A program made the translations under genes and the position numbers. Under the pieces are notes generated by a model, which was not told the origin of the DNA, made no database searches, and worked only from the letters and a program-made list of their open reading frames with translations. Shown here one piece after another: positions 10,758-22,406 of a DNA stretch of 64,000 nucleotides; the stretch's first letter is position 1; each line of letters opens with the position of its first letter. The stretch comes from Centrapalus pauciflorus (lineage: Eukaryota > Streptophyta > Magnoliopsida > Asterales > Asteraceae), in the NCBI GenBank assembly GCA_020465985.1, contig JAANYP010000849.1:268658-332657 (forward strand), read 5' to 3'.

Positions 10758-12725
10758 ATGCATTCCATTAATGAAGAAAAGGACTCAAAAGCTTCCACTA
10801 CACCCAGAGTGGAACCTGTTAACCACAATGGATATGATGATGACTATGTTGATAGACCCTGTGTGAATAAGTGTACTAACATAATTACAACACCATGTCC
10901 TGAACCAATCAATGCTGATTTTCATGGATCCTCTGCTGATATGTTCAACAATGGAGAGTCATGTTCAACAAGTGAACAGGCTCAAGATAACAGTGTGTCT
11001 GAAAATCCTGAAAGTTGCTCAATAGGACCTGTTGAAGATGCAAATGACACAGGAGAATCTTCATTGAGGCATGATCCTAAGTGGATCAGGTGTCACCCCA
11101 ATGATCAAATAATTGGTGACATCAACAAAGGGGTGCAAACAAGATGGGACATCTTAGGAAACTTTTGTATGTTTTCTAGCTTTGTGTCCCTGATGGAGCC
11201 TAAAAAAGTGGATGAAGCACTAAAAGATGCCAATTGGATCACTGCCATGCAAGAAGAACTCAATCAGTTTAAGAGAAACAAAGTAAGGAAGCTGGTTCCT
11301 GCTCCTAAAGGTAAAACAATAATTGGCACTAAATGGGTTTTCAGGAACAAAATGGATGAGCAAGGTCATGTTATTAGAAATAAGACAAGACTGGTTGCTC
11401 AAGGCTACAGACAGGAAGAAGGCATTGACTATGATGAAACATTTGCTCCAGTGGCCAGGTTAGAAGCAATTCGTTTGTTTCTAGCCTATGCTGCCCACAA
11501 GAGTATGAAGGTATTTCAAATGGATGTAAAGAGTGCATTTTTGAATGGAAAGCTACAAGAAGAAGTGTATGTCAAGCAGCCCCCAGGTTTTGAAATTGAA
11601 CATCACCCAGGTTTTGTCTATAAGTTGGACAAAGCCCTCTATGGTCTAAAACAAGCCCCTAGAGCATGATATGACACTCTAACTGATTTCCTTATGAGCA
11701 ATGGTTATTCCAGAGGTAAAGTGGATACCACATTGTTCATAAAGAAGGTGAAGTCTGATATTATGCTTGTTCAAATATATGTAGATGACATAATATTTGG
11801 TTCTACTAATGAGCAGTTATGCAATAATTTTTTACTACTCATGAAATCAAAATATGAAATGAGTATGATGGGTGAACTTACTTTCTTTCTAGGATTACAA
11901 GTTAAACAAACCTCAAATGGAATTTTTATAAATCAAAGAAAGTACACTTTAGATCTTTTGAAAAAGTTTAAATTTGATCAAAGTTCTCCTATCAAAAACC
12001 CCAATGGCAACCAATGTGAAGTTGGATGCTGATGCCAGTGGCAAAGCTGTTTCAGTAACAGCTTACAGAGGCATGATTGGGAGCTTGCTATATTTAACTG
12101 CTAGTAGACCAGATATTATGTTTTCTACCTGTTTATGTGCTAGGTTTCAAGCTGCTCCTAAGGAATCACATCTACCTGCTGTAAAAAGAATCTTCAGATA
12201 CCTTAAGGGTACACCAGGTTTGGGTCTTTGGTATCCCAAAGACTCAAGTCTTGAGCTAACAGGATATTCAGCATCTGATTTTGCAGGTTGCAGGCTAGAC
12301 AGAAAAAGCACAACAGGTGGATGTCAACTCCTTGGTGGTAAGTTGATCAGCTGGTGTAGTAAGAAGCAGAACTCAGTTTCTACTTCTACTGCCGAAGCTG
12401 AGTATTTGCTGCTGGAAGCTGGTGTGGGAAGATTCTATGGATGCAACATCAGCTTGAAGACCATGGGCTTGTATATAGGAAGACTCCTATTCTGTGTGAT
12501 AATACAAGTGCTATAGCTATCTCCAACAATCCAGTATTTCATTCCAGAACAAAGCATATAGAAGTCAGACATCATTTTATTAGGGATCACATCGAGAAAG
12601 GTAATGTGGAGGTAAGTTTTATTTCCACAGATGAACAGCTTGTAGACATTTTCACCTAGCCTCTTGATGTAAACAGGTTTAATTATCTTGTAAGCAAGCT
12701 GGGCATGTTAAATCAAAGTGACTAA
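10758..12725 (+). pseudogene. Copia-1 pol: reverse transcriptase and RNase H (broken)
   Basis: The RVT_2 (copia) reverse transcriptase starts near 11225 (WITAMQEELNQF) after an acidic linker. It contains KWVFRNKMDEQG, FAPVARLEAIR, FQMDVKSAFLNG and the catalytic YVDD at 11778-11789. RNase H follows, with SASDFAGC, STSTAEAEY, ILCDNTSAI and RTKHIEVRHHF carrying the acidic/His pattern. The unit ends at TAA 12723-12725. Breaks: TGA at 11667-11669 in place of tryptophan, frame changes near 12000 and 12430, and TAG at 12657-12659. The wording and length fit Maximus/SIRE-like copia elements. Confidence 0.88.
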
Positions 12726-13343
12726 GTGTCCTTAATGCTCTAAGGCATCATATGTCTCAAACTGCTCAAGTTTCTCAAACCAGCTTGGACAGAACAAGCT
12801 ATGCATGTTCTACAGTTAGCCAATTTCTGAAAGCTTGGACAACGTGAGCGTATAACAGGTTTGATAACATCAGTTTTCACTTCAAACCTGTTCTGTTGAT
12901 CAAACCTCCAAACTGCTCACTCTCTCAATCTGTCATACAAGACATTGTCTTGTAACCTAATCAACTATTGAACATAACCTGTTCTTATATAGCTGCACAG
13001 GTTGAATGAACAGCTTGAGGAATGGACAGTTTATGATGAACCCTTCTCATCACAGGTTTGACCAACAGCTTAGAACATCAGTTTTAATTACCTTTCTTCA
13101 TAATTAAGTTAATTAATTTCTGTATTTATTTAACTTAATTACCTATGGATAATGTGTGTTAACGTGTGTTAGTGCCTTAAAAGGTTCAAGTGGTATAACA
13201 ACCGTTCTGACATGGACAACCGTTCCATTTTCCGTTAAAGAACATCTCAAATCAACCGCCCAAACCTTTCTCTCTCCTACCCACTCACATTCGAATCCTA
13301 TAAATATATATTCTACTGTTTCATCTTCTTCTTCCTCTACTGC
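12726..13343 (+). other. Copia-1 spacer between pol and the extra ORF
   Basis: No ORF with recognisable content. The first 350 bases carry scattered CAGCTTGGAC/AACAGGTT words that also occur in the Copia-1 LTR. The last 60 bases hold a TATA box (13299-13310) and a pyrimidine-rich strand resembling a plant 5' untranslated region, which continues on the far side of Gypsy-1 at 22334. Confidence 0.5.
13299..13310 (+). promoter_or_regulatory. Candidate internal TATA box for the Copia-1 extra ORF
   Basis: TATAAATATATA, followed by TTCTAC and a CT-rich stretch. With Gypsy-1 removed it lies about 107 bases before the ATG of the extra ORF (22407), a normal distance for a plant promoter with a short leader. 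Copia-3 has a comparable TATA box before its extra ORF. AT-rich DNA can give such words by chance. Confidence 0.45.
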
Positions 13344-15700
13344 TGTAACATCCAAGTTACCACAAACAGTACACGTCATAAAATTTCATTTCATTAAGTA
13401 ATAAATATTACTAATTGTTTGATACCACAGGTCCATCTGCCTGAATACTTAATTACAAAAATATATTAAGATCAAATGGTGGTCTAAACTAGCTTCTAAA
13501 TCTTCAATCAGAGTGCGGAAGACTGAACAAGCTACCCGAGACCGCAATCGTCTTTCAAAATAGGCATCAGCAAAAGTCCAACAATCTGCTAGTCATCAAA
13601 TATCAAAAATCATATAGCCTGGGACGAACTACCTGCTATGGTCTTGCCTTATCAGCTTTTCCTGAAAAAGAGTTGTCATGACAGAGTAAGCTAACATTGC
13701 TTAGTGAGTTAACAGAGTTCCATTAGTTACCACACATATATAACATACTATCAGTTCCTGCCGGCAAGTCACTACGTCCTGAGACAGCAAAAAGGTTGGG
13801 AGACAACCCAGTTTGTATTCCCCTATGTAAGGCCGAAGCCCTACGGGAAGTGTATGGAAACAAGTCATATAGGAAAGGAATCTGCAGAATTCCCTCCTGT
13901 GAATGGAGATCTCACATTCGGTCCCATCGGATAATGCAGTATGCAGCGGCAAATATATAAACAGTCAAGTAAGCAGTAAGCATGATAAGTATTTACATAA
14001 AATGTAAAAGTGAACATGCAATCAAGGTAATTCAAGTGTCTAGCTTCAGTAATGTCAAAAGTACGTTTCTATGATACAATAAAGTATTAAAGAAACATGC
14101 AGCAACAAACGGAAGTTTCCATACAGTCGATGACATTCACCAATAAGTATCGAAACATATGCAAGTAATTAATGAAATCTGTCACTCACAGTAGTCCGTA
14201 GTCAGATAATGCTTAACGAATTAAGCTGTTCAGTTTACTCTGTCAAATCGGCGGGTTCCTACAGTTCAGTTTCAAGTCTGGCATATTAATGTCAAGTCTG
14301 TGACATAAGCTATATAACCCTAGTTATATATTCAGGTTATTGTCAATTCTGGCTGTCGAGTCTGAGGTAGTTCCTATCGTCCCAAGGTGAGTCTTTTCTT
14401 ATCAGATTAATACGATCTCTCTAATTACAGATCAGCCTTGAAACGAGGCCAATCATATTACTAGCTAGGTGATACATGACATACAATTTTTTAAGGGTTC
14501 ATACAGAGTCTGTTAATTTATTTGTGCATATAATAGATATGCATCTTGAACTTGTGAGTTTTATCATAATCAAACAATACTTTCCATTTCCTTAGGTTGT
14601 TTAATAACTTAATCTGATTTAGAAATTAATCTTAGACTTGGAACAAGAACCAGATTTGAATTTTAGAGGGACAGATTCGAACCAATACACTCGAAGGCAA
14701 TAGGTTCGAACCCAAAGCATAGATTCGAAGGCCCACAACAGATTTGAAGCATTTCTAGACTCGAAGGCATCCAATAGACTCGAACCTAATGCATAGATTC
14801 GAAGGCCAACAATAAATTCGAAATTTAGCATACATAGACTCGAATAGCAGCACTAGATTTGAAATACACCTATACATTCGAAGCATATCTCGAGTCTAGG
14901 GGGGGAAATAGATTCGAGGACCCTACCTTCGACTCTAGGGGGAAACAGATTCGAATTCCACCCCCTTCGAGTCTACACTTAAAGCTCACGAGTTTGTTCA
15001 TCAATTTCCAGGTTTAATCATCTAATTACGAACATAAGTGAGGGAAAAATAGTTACTAACCTTTGTCCAAGCTATATTCCTTCGACTATAGATGATTTCC
15101 AAGCAAAAACAAGTCCTAAACGGGAGCAAATCAGCTTCAAATGAAGGGGATATGAGCAAACTCGAATTTGCTCAACAAAACCGAACTAAAGTCAGAAAAA
15201 AGGGTCGATTTTACCTTAAATCCGGACGAAATCAAACATGCAATGGTAGATTCGTGTAGAGCTCGACGATATCTAACCGATGGCGTATAAATCACAAGAA
15301 TCCGACGGATCGTTTGGGAGAAAATCTAGAGAGAAGATGAGGTCTTAGAGAGAGAAGGAGAGTGTTCTAGTCTTCCAAACTTAAGAAATGAGGAGGGATG
15401 CCCTATTTATAGGAAAATAGGGAAAAATCAGATTTTCTACTGAATTTCTGGAACTGACCAACTTTTATTCTTTTTAGTCCATATCGTCAATTTTCACGTC
15501 TTTAATTTGTCAATTAGCTAAATTTAATTATTTAATTTATTTCAGCTAATTTGGGGCAATTTTCATAATTAATTATAACTTAATATAATTATCTATTTAA
15601 GATTCATGTTTTCGGTTAATTACTAATATTTGGATAAAATTGCTTTATTATCCAAAGTCTGATGCTGTAATTTATATTTAATAAATTACGGGCTGTTACA
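13344..15700 (-). repeat. Gypsy-1 LTR (3' LTR with respect to the element)
   Basis: 2357 bp, nearly identical to 19976-22333. A tract at about 14680-14965 is packed with GATTCGAA/ACTCGAAG words. Open frames at 13701-13952 and 14619-14831 occur unchanged in the second LTR and are LTR sequence, not genes. Confidence 0.95.
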
Positions 15701-15710
15701 ATCTTCCCCC
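15701..15710 (-). other. Polypurine tract of Gypsy-1
   Basis: On the minus strand GGGGGAAGAT ends directly at the 3' LTR. This is the expected primer for plus-strand DNA synthesis and sets the element's direction. Confidence 0.8.
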
Positions 15711-15738
15711 GTTAAATTGATTCCGTCCTCGGAATCGA

Positions 15739-17237
15739 CTAAGACAGGAATAACTTCGGATACTTTTGCCTAATCTCGTCTTCTCGTTCCCAAGTATGCG
15801 CAGATCCCTTGTGGTATTTCCATTGAACTAACACCATTCGAATTTCCTTGCTGCGCAATTTCGAAACCTTATGGTCGATTATACGCTCGGGCTCTTCTTC
15901 GTATTGCAACTGCTCGTCAATTTGCACTTCTTTCCAAGGAATCGCAGCTTCAGCGTCAACTAAACACTTGCGAAGATTACTAACGTGAAATACATCATGA
16001 ATCCCAGACATTTCGGCAGGCAACTTCAATCTGTAGGCTTGCAGTCCCACACGCTCGAGAATTTCAAAAGGACCAACAAATCGAGGACTCAACTTCCCCC
16101 GTTTGCCGAACCTTACTATCCCTTTTCTTGGCGAAATTTTCAGCAACACTTTATCTCAAACTCCAAATTCAATTGGTTTCCGTCTTCTATCATGATACTT
16201 CTTTTGTCTGTCTTGAGAGGTCTGAATCCGCTGTCGAATCAACTGTAGTTGGTCATGAGCTTCTTGCAAAATCGCTGGTCCAGAGATCGGGCGTTCACCT
16301 GTTTCCCTCCAACAGGTTGGAGTTCGGCATCGACGTCCATACAAAAGCTGATAGGGAGGCATGCCAATAGTCGAATGATAACTATTGTTATAAGCAAACT
16401 CCACAAACGGCAGGTGAGTATCCCAATTTCCTCCGAGATCAATCACACAGGCGCGTAACATATCTTCTAAGGTCAAAATCGTTTTCTCACTTTGCCCGTC
16501 AGTTTTAGGATGATAGGCGGTGCTCATCTTAAGTTCGGTACCTAGTCCATTCTGAAAAGCCTTCCAAAAACGAGAAGTAAATCTGCTGTCACGGTCAGAT
16601 ACTATAGACAATGGCACACCATGTCTAGTCACGATTTCCTTCATGAACAATTCAGCTAACTTTTCGAGGCGTTCGTCTTCACGTATGGGTAGGAAATGGG
16701 CTGACTTAGTAAGTCGATCCACTATTACCCATATAGAGTCATGATTCCGCTTAGTCCTGGGCAGCTTCGTCACAAAGTCCATAGTTATGTGGTCCCACTT
16801 CCATTCCGGGATTCGCAATGGTTGTAGTTCCCCATACGGCTTCTGATGTTCCGATTTGACTTGTAAACAAGTCATGCAATTTTCTACATATCGACCTACG
16901 TCTTTCTTCATTCCAAGCCACCAATATTCCGTCCTCAAGACTTGATACATTTTAGTAGATCCAGGATGTATCGAAAATTTTGACATATGAGCCTCCGAGA
17001 GAATTTGATTACGAATACCTCCTAGTCTGGGAACCCATATTCTATCCATGAACCGTCTAAGACCACGATTATCAAGGGTCAGCTGGTTCACATAGGTAAC
17101 CATACGTTCAGATTTCAAGTTCTCATCCCGAATGGCTTCGGTTTGAGCGGCAATAATCGACTCAGGCAAAGCAGACTCCAAAACAACAGAAGTCAAAGCA
17201 TAGCATCGGGTATAATGGTCTTGTCCGGTTTTGCGGC
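15739..17237 (-). pseudogene. Gypsy-1 pol: integrase with chromodomain-like tail (broken)
   Basis: Reading down from 17196: an H-H-C-C zinc region (MSKFSIHPGSTKMYQVL to CMTCLQVK), then the integrase core with D in HITMDFVTKL, D in IVSDRDSRFTS and E in GQSEKTILTLEDML, then a GPFEILERVG strand region. The C-terminal end (15870-15739), with VLVQWKYHKGSAHTWERE, is a chromodomain-like module that in this lineage directs insertion to heterochromatin. The reading frame is broken by a stop at 16150-16155 and by a frame change at 17197-17237, at the junction with RNase H. Confidence 0.88.
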
Positions 17238-18200
17238 TTAGGCATCTGCTACAATGTTTGCTTTACCTGGATGGTAAAGGATCTCACAGTCACAGTCTTT
17301 AATCAATTCCATAGATCGCCTTTGTCGCATATTCAGCTCTTTTTGGTCAAATATATACTTCAGACTTTTGTGATCCGTATATAATTTACACCTGGTCCCG
17401 TACAGATAATGCCGCCAAATCTTCAATGCAAAAGTCATGGCTGCAAGCTCCAAGTCATGCGTCGGGTAATTCTTTTCATGCGTCTTTAGCTGCCTTGATG
17501 CGTAGGTAATTACTTTATCCCTTTGCATCAACACACAGCCTAATCCCATCTTAGAAGCATCACTATAAACTATAAAATCATCATTACCCTCGGGTAAGGC
17601 CAAAATCGGTGCTTCTATTAGCTTATGTTTCAGAGTCTCAAAGGCTCGATCTTGAGATTCATTCCATTCAAACTTAACTTCTTTCTTCGTCAGACTGGTT
17701 AAAGGCACCGCAATCTTGGAGAAATTACGGATAAATCTTCGGTAATAGCCTGCTAAACCCAAGAAACTTCGAATCTTCAAATACGCTTTTTCGGCGCTTC
17801 CCACTTCTAAACTGCATCAACCATTGATGGATCTACGGCTATTCCCTCACCTTAGACAATATGTCCTAAAAACTGCACCTGGCGCAACCAGAATTCACAT
17901 TTGGAGAATTTTGCGTAGAGTCGCTCCTTTCGTCACAAGTCTAGCAATTCTCGCAAATGCATCGCATGGTTAGATTCAGACTTAGAGTAAATCAAGATGT
18001 CATCAAGGAAGACTATCACTGATTTATCCAGCATTGGTCTACATACCCTATTCATGAGGTCCATAAATGTGGCCGGGGCATTTGTGAGACCGAACGACAT
18101 TACTAGGAATTCAAAATGGCCATATCGAGTACGAAATGCAGTCTTCGGTACGTCAGACTCAAATATCTTAAGTTGATGATATCCAGATCGAAGATCAATC
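17238..18200 (-). pseudogene. Gypsy-1 pol: reverse transcriptase (N-terminal part deleted) and RNase H
   Basis: Reading down from about 18200: the sequence enters RT abruptly at KIDLRSGYHQL, followed by FGLTNAPATFMDLMN and the intact catalytic FLDD at 17999-18010. RNase H follows (FIVYSDASKMGLGCVLMQ, LELAAMTFALKIWRHY, YTDHKSLKYIF) and ends near VADA at 17238. Missing are the RT residues before KIDLR, including the usual FVKKKDGS and CIDYRELN blocks, roughly 130-150 residues by comparison with the family as I know it. Stops and a frame change lie at about 17800-17950. Confidence 0.85.
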
Positions 18201-18554
18201 TTTGATTAGGCACTTTCGGGCTTTCATTACAGAAATGAGACCTAAATCTCGAGTCTTTCTATCGTCATAAACATAACGTTCACTTCCTTCGGGGGTTCTA
18301 ATTCTAATTATCCTTTTGGCACAAAGGATTTCAGCATTGTTCGTCATGAGCCTGTCCATTCCTATAATAATATCGAATTCTCTAATCCACATCGGTATCA
18401 GGTCAAAGTCTGAGGAGAGGTCATCAATCACTAGCTTACAGGAACGAAAGATTCTACTTATAGTCACAAAACTCGAGCTCGCAGTTTCTATATCTAACGG
18501 TACAGGTAGCATTATTGGGGCAAAATTAAACAGTTTAGCAAACTTTTCAGACAC
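18195..18554 (-). pseudogene. Gypsy-1 protease remnant lacking the active site
   Basis: An open frame beginning VSEKFAKLFNF and continuing through FDIIIGMDRL matches the retropepsin C-terminal half of Tekay-type elements. The expected DSGA/DTGA active-site triplet just before it is absent: the gag frame (PALI) runs into the VSEKF frame across a short deletion near 18550-18560. At 18195-18205 the remnant runs straight into RT KIDLR, marking the second deletion. Confidence 0.75.
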
Positions 18555-19618
18555 ATATGACAGATTAGAGCAGGCATAGAGTTAACAAGAAATGTACCCA
18601 TGACGACATCAGCAGTCTCTTTTGCCTCATCGGCTGTCATCTGGAAAGATCTTGGTTGATTCCTCGGAGCAGAAGAACCCTTGAATGATTGCCGGGGTGA
18701 AAATGCAGGCGGAGGAACAAATCGGGGCCGAGTACAGTCTCTAGCATGGTGCCCCAACGTGATGCAGTTACGGCAAGCCTCATTGCGCTTAGGACATTCC
18801 GACCTGTCATGACCTTTCTGCCTACAACAGTAGCACCTCACGAACTCAGGATCACATTTTCCTTCATGAATCTGCTTGCAGCGAGGACAAGCAGACCTTG
18901 GCGTAGCGGTCACAGCATAAGATTTAGCCTTTTTAAAAGACTGCTTATCTCCCTGCCTTAAACTTTCACTCTCCTTTTCCGATTTCTCAGATTTTTCTTT
19001 CTTGCTAGACTTGGCAATAAAAAGACTCGCTCGCTCCGGATAGATTTCAAGTTCCCCTACCTTAGCAACTTCAACTACTTCCATATCACTTCTCGGTCTG
19101 CCAGAATTCACAAAAAGATCCCTTCGTCGTCCCTCAGAGGGCTCATGCCTAAGTTTCCTTTTTCGATCCTTCTTGGACTTTGCTAACATCTCTTCCCTAT
19201 ACTTCAATTCTAACTCCCGTAACTTAAGTTCTCGCAACCTAAGTTCTTCTTCACGGCGCTTAAAGTCAATTTCACACTGGATTTCTTCGTCAGTTTGCAC
19301 AACCGCTTTACCCTTAGTCAGCAAGTCCTTAATTTCCTTAAATCGGTCCTCAACCGACATGTCAGTCTGCAGTCGATTCCTATCCATCATAAGCTGTATT
19401 TGCCTACGATTATCCTCATTCAGCTTGTGAATGAGATCAAATAATTGAGCCTGCTGGGGAGGCACAAGCGTGGCAGTACTGCTTGAGTCATTAGCAGTAT
19501 TTTCAGGGTCAGTGCCTAAATCCTCTACATGAACAGATTCTTTGTGTTGATCAGCTGCAGCAACAGCAGCTTTACCAACAGTCGAGGTACCAGCAACATT
19601 TGGATTCTTATCAGCCAT
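18512..19618 (-). pseudogene. Gypsy-1 gag without a capsid domain (zinc knuckles kept)
   Basis: 368 residues from MADKNPNVAG. Visible parts are a low-complexity N-terminus, a long charged coiled coil (about residues 95-150, with RELKLRELELKYREEM), a Lys/Ser-rich stretch, and three Cys/His clusters near residues 245-300 (CPRCKQIHEGKC, CYCCRQKGHDRSEC, CRNCITLGHHARDC). No tryptophan occurs in the protein, and the retrotrans_gag capsid block usual in this family is not seen. The last about 20 residues are out of frame because of the protease deletion. It could still bind RNA but is unlikely to form particles alone. Confidence 0.7.
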
Positions 19619-19962
19619 TGGCTGAAAATATAAAGGAAATAACTATTATTTCCTAATTCAAATAAGCACGATTCGAGTCATAATACCTACGTCAGATAAT
19701 CACATCTAATTTCATAGATATGAAAGTAGTCAGTCAGGCTGGCACAAAGTCAAGTCAGAGTCAAGTCAGTATCAAGTAGTCAATCCCTCCCCCGTCCTAT
19801 CAGTCATCATTTGCCTATCTTAGGTCAAGTTGTGTGGGTAGTCCTTTACTAATTAAGTTACCCTAGGCCTCGGTGACTTGTTCGGGAATTCAGAGTCACA
19901 TAGTCCATACCATACCAGTAGTTTAAGTATCGGGTGGCCAATCCGATGATTAAACTGCTGCT

Positions 19963-19974
19963 TTGATACCAACT
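19963..19974 (-). other. Primer binding site of Gypsy-1 (Met-tRNA type)
   Basis: On the minus strand TGGTATCAAAGC follows the 5' LTR after a short spacer. It is one base away from the usual TGGTATCAGAGC. Confidence 0.75.
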
Positions 19975-22333
19975 TTGTAACATCCAAGTTACCACAAACA
20001 GTACACGTCATAAAATTTCATTTCATTAAGTAATAAATATTACTAATTGTTTGATACCACAGGTCCATCTGCCTGAATACTTAATTACAAAAATATATTA
20101 AGATCAAATGGTGGTCTAAACTAGCTTCTAAATCTTCAATCAGAGTGCGGAAGACTGAAAAAGCTACCCGAGACCGCAATCGTCTTTCAAAATAGGCATC
20201 AGCAAAAGTCCAACAATCTGCTAGTCATCAAATATCCAAAATCATATAGCCTGGGACGAACTACCTGCTATGGTCTTGCCTTATCAGCTTTTCCTGAAAA
20301 AGAGTTGTCATGACAGAGTAAGCTAACATTGCTTAGTGAGTTAACAGAGTTCCATTAGTTACCACACATATATAACATACTATCAGCTCCTGCCGGCAAG
20401 TCACTACGTCCTGAGACAGCAAAAAGGTTGGGAGACAACCCAGTTTGTATTCCCCTATGTAAGGCCGAAGCCCTACGGGAAGTGTATGGAAACAAGTCAT
20501 ATAGGAAAGGAATCTGCAGAATTCCCTCCTGTGAATGGAGATCTCACATTCGGTCCTATCGGATAATGCAGTATGCAGCGGCAAATATATAAACAGTCAA
20601 GTAAGCAGTAAGCATGATAAGTATTTACATAAAATGTAAAAGTGAACATGCAATCAAGGTAATTCAAGTGTCTAGCTTCAGTAATGTCAAAAGTACGTTT
20701 CTATGATACAATAAAGTATTAAAGAAACATGCAGCAACAAACGGAAGTTTCCATACAGTCGATGACATTCACCAATAAGTATCGAAACATATGCAAGTAA
20801 TTAATGAAATCTGTCACTCACAGTAGTCCGTAGTCAGATAATGCTTAACGAATTAAGCTGTTCAGTTTACTCTGTCAAATCGGCGGGTTCCTGCAGTTCA
20901 GTTTCAAGTCTGGCATATTAATGTCAAGTCTGTGACATAATCTATATAACCCTAGTTATATATTCAGGTTATTGTCAATTCTGGCTGTCGAGTCTGAGTT
21001 AGTTCCTATCGTCCCAAGGTGAGTCTTTTCTTATCAGATTAATACGATCTCTCTAATTACAGATCAGCCTTGAAACGAGGCCAATCATATTACTAGCTAG
21101 GTGATACATGACATACAATTTTTTAAGGGTTCATACAGAGTCTGTTAATTTATTTGTGCATATAATAGATATGCATCTTGAACTTGTGAGTTTTATCATA
21201 ATCAAACAATACTTTCCATTTCCTTAGGTTGTTTAATAACTTAATCTGATTTAGAAATTAATCTTAGACTTGGAACAAGAACCAGATTTGAATTTTAGAG
21301 GGACAGATTCGAACCAATACACTCGAAGGCAATAGGTTCGAACCCAAAGCATAGATTCGAAGGCCCACAACAGATTTGAAGCATTTCTAGACTCGAAGGC
21401 ATCCAATAGACTCGAACCTAATGCATAGATTCGAAGGCCAACAATAAATTCGAAATTTAGCATACATAGACTCGAATAGCAGCACTAGATTCAAAATACA
21501 CCTATACATTCGAAGCATATCTCGAGTCTATGGGGGGAAAATAGATTCGAGGACCCTACCTTCGACTCTAGGGGGAAACAGATTCGAATTCCACCCCCTT
21601 CGAGTCTACACTTAAAGTTCACGAGTTTGTTCATCAATTTCCAGGTTTAATCATCTAATTATGAACATAAGTGAGGGAAAAATAGTTACTAACCTTTGTC
21701 CAAGCTATATTCCTTCGACTATAGATGATTTCCAAGCAAAAACAAGTCCTAAACGGGAGCAAATCAGCTTCAAATGAAGGGGATATGAGCAAACTCGAAT
21801 TTGCTCAACAAAACCGAACTAAAGTCAGAAAAAGGGTCGATTTTACCTTAAATCCGGACGAAATCAAACATGCAATGGTAGATTCGTGTAGAGCTCGACG
21901 ATATCTAACCGATGGCGTATAAATCACAAGAATCCGACGGATCGTTTGGTAGAAAATCTAGAGAGAAGATGAGGTCTTAGAGAGAGAAGGAGAGTGTTCT
22001 AGTCTTCCACACTTAAGAAATGAGGAGGGATGCCCTATTTATAGGAAAATAGGGAAAAAATCAGATTTTCTACTGAATTTCTGGAACTGACCAACTTTTA
22101 TTCATTTTAGTCCATATCGTCAATTTTCACGTCTTTAATTTGTCAATTAGCTAAATTTAATTATTTAATTTATTTCAGCTAATTTGGGGCAATTTTCATA
22201 ATTAATTATAACTTAATATAATTATCTATTTAAGATTCATGTTTTCAGTTAATTACTAATATTTGAATAAAATTGCTTTATTATCCAAAGTCTGATGCTG
22301 TAATTTATATTTAATAAATTACGGGCTGTTACA
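19975..22333 (-). repeat. Gypsy-1 LTR (5' LTR with respect to the element)
   Basis: Best boundaries 19976-22333. It matches 13344-15700 with about 20 scattered differences and small homopolymer length changes. It carries the same TTCGAA-rich tract (about 21300-21600). Confidence 0.93.
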
Positions 22334-22406
22334 ACTTCTACCATAACTACCCAAAGAACCCTAAATAGACTAAGTGTCCAATACTCGTCTTTCCACCACT
22401 CTAAAA

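Larger units (their letters stand above)
13344..22333 (-). mobile_element. Gypsy-1: Ty3/gypsy chromovirus (Tekay-like), minus strand, inside Copia-1
   Basis: Direct LTRs at 13344-15700 and 19976-22333 start TGTAACATCC and end GCTGTTACA. The 5-bp duplication is imperfect: ACTGC at 13339-13343 and ACTTC at 22334-22338. All coding is on the minus strand in gypsy order (gag, protease, RT, RNase H, integrase), with a chromodomain-like tail typical of Tekay/Del chromoviruses. By eye the LTRs differ at about 20 of 2357 positions (about 1%), so insertion was recent, yet the interior lacks a capsid domain, the protease active site and the N-terminal part of RT. Confidence 0.93.

Noticed and set aside
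13701..14831. Open frames in the Gypsy-1 LTR (83 and 70 codons), repeated at 20333-21463
   Set aside because: Identical in both LTRs, no recognisable content, oriented by chance; LTR sequence only.
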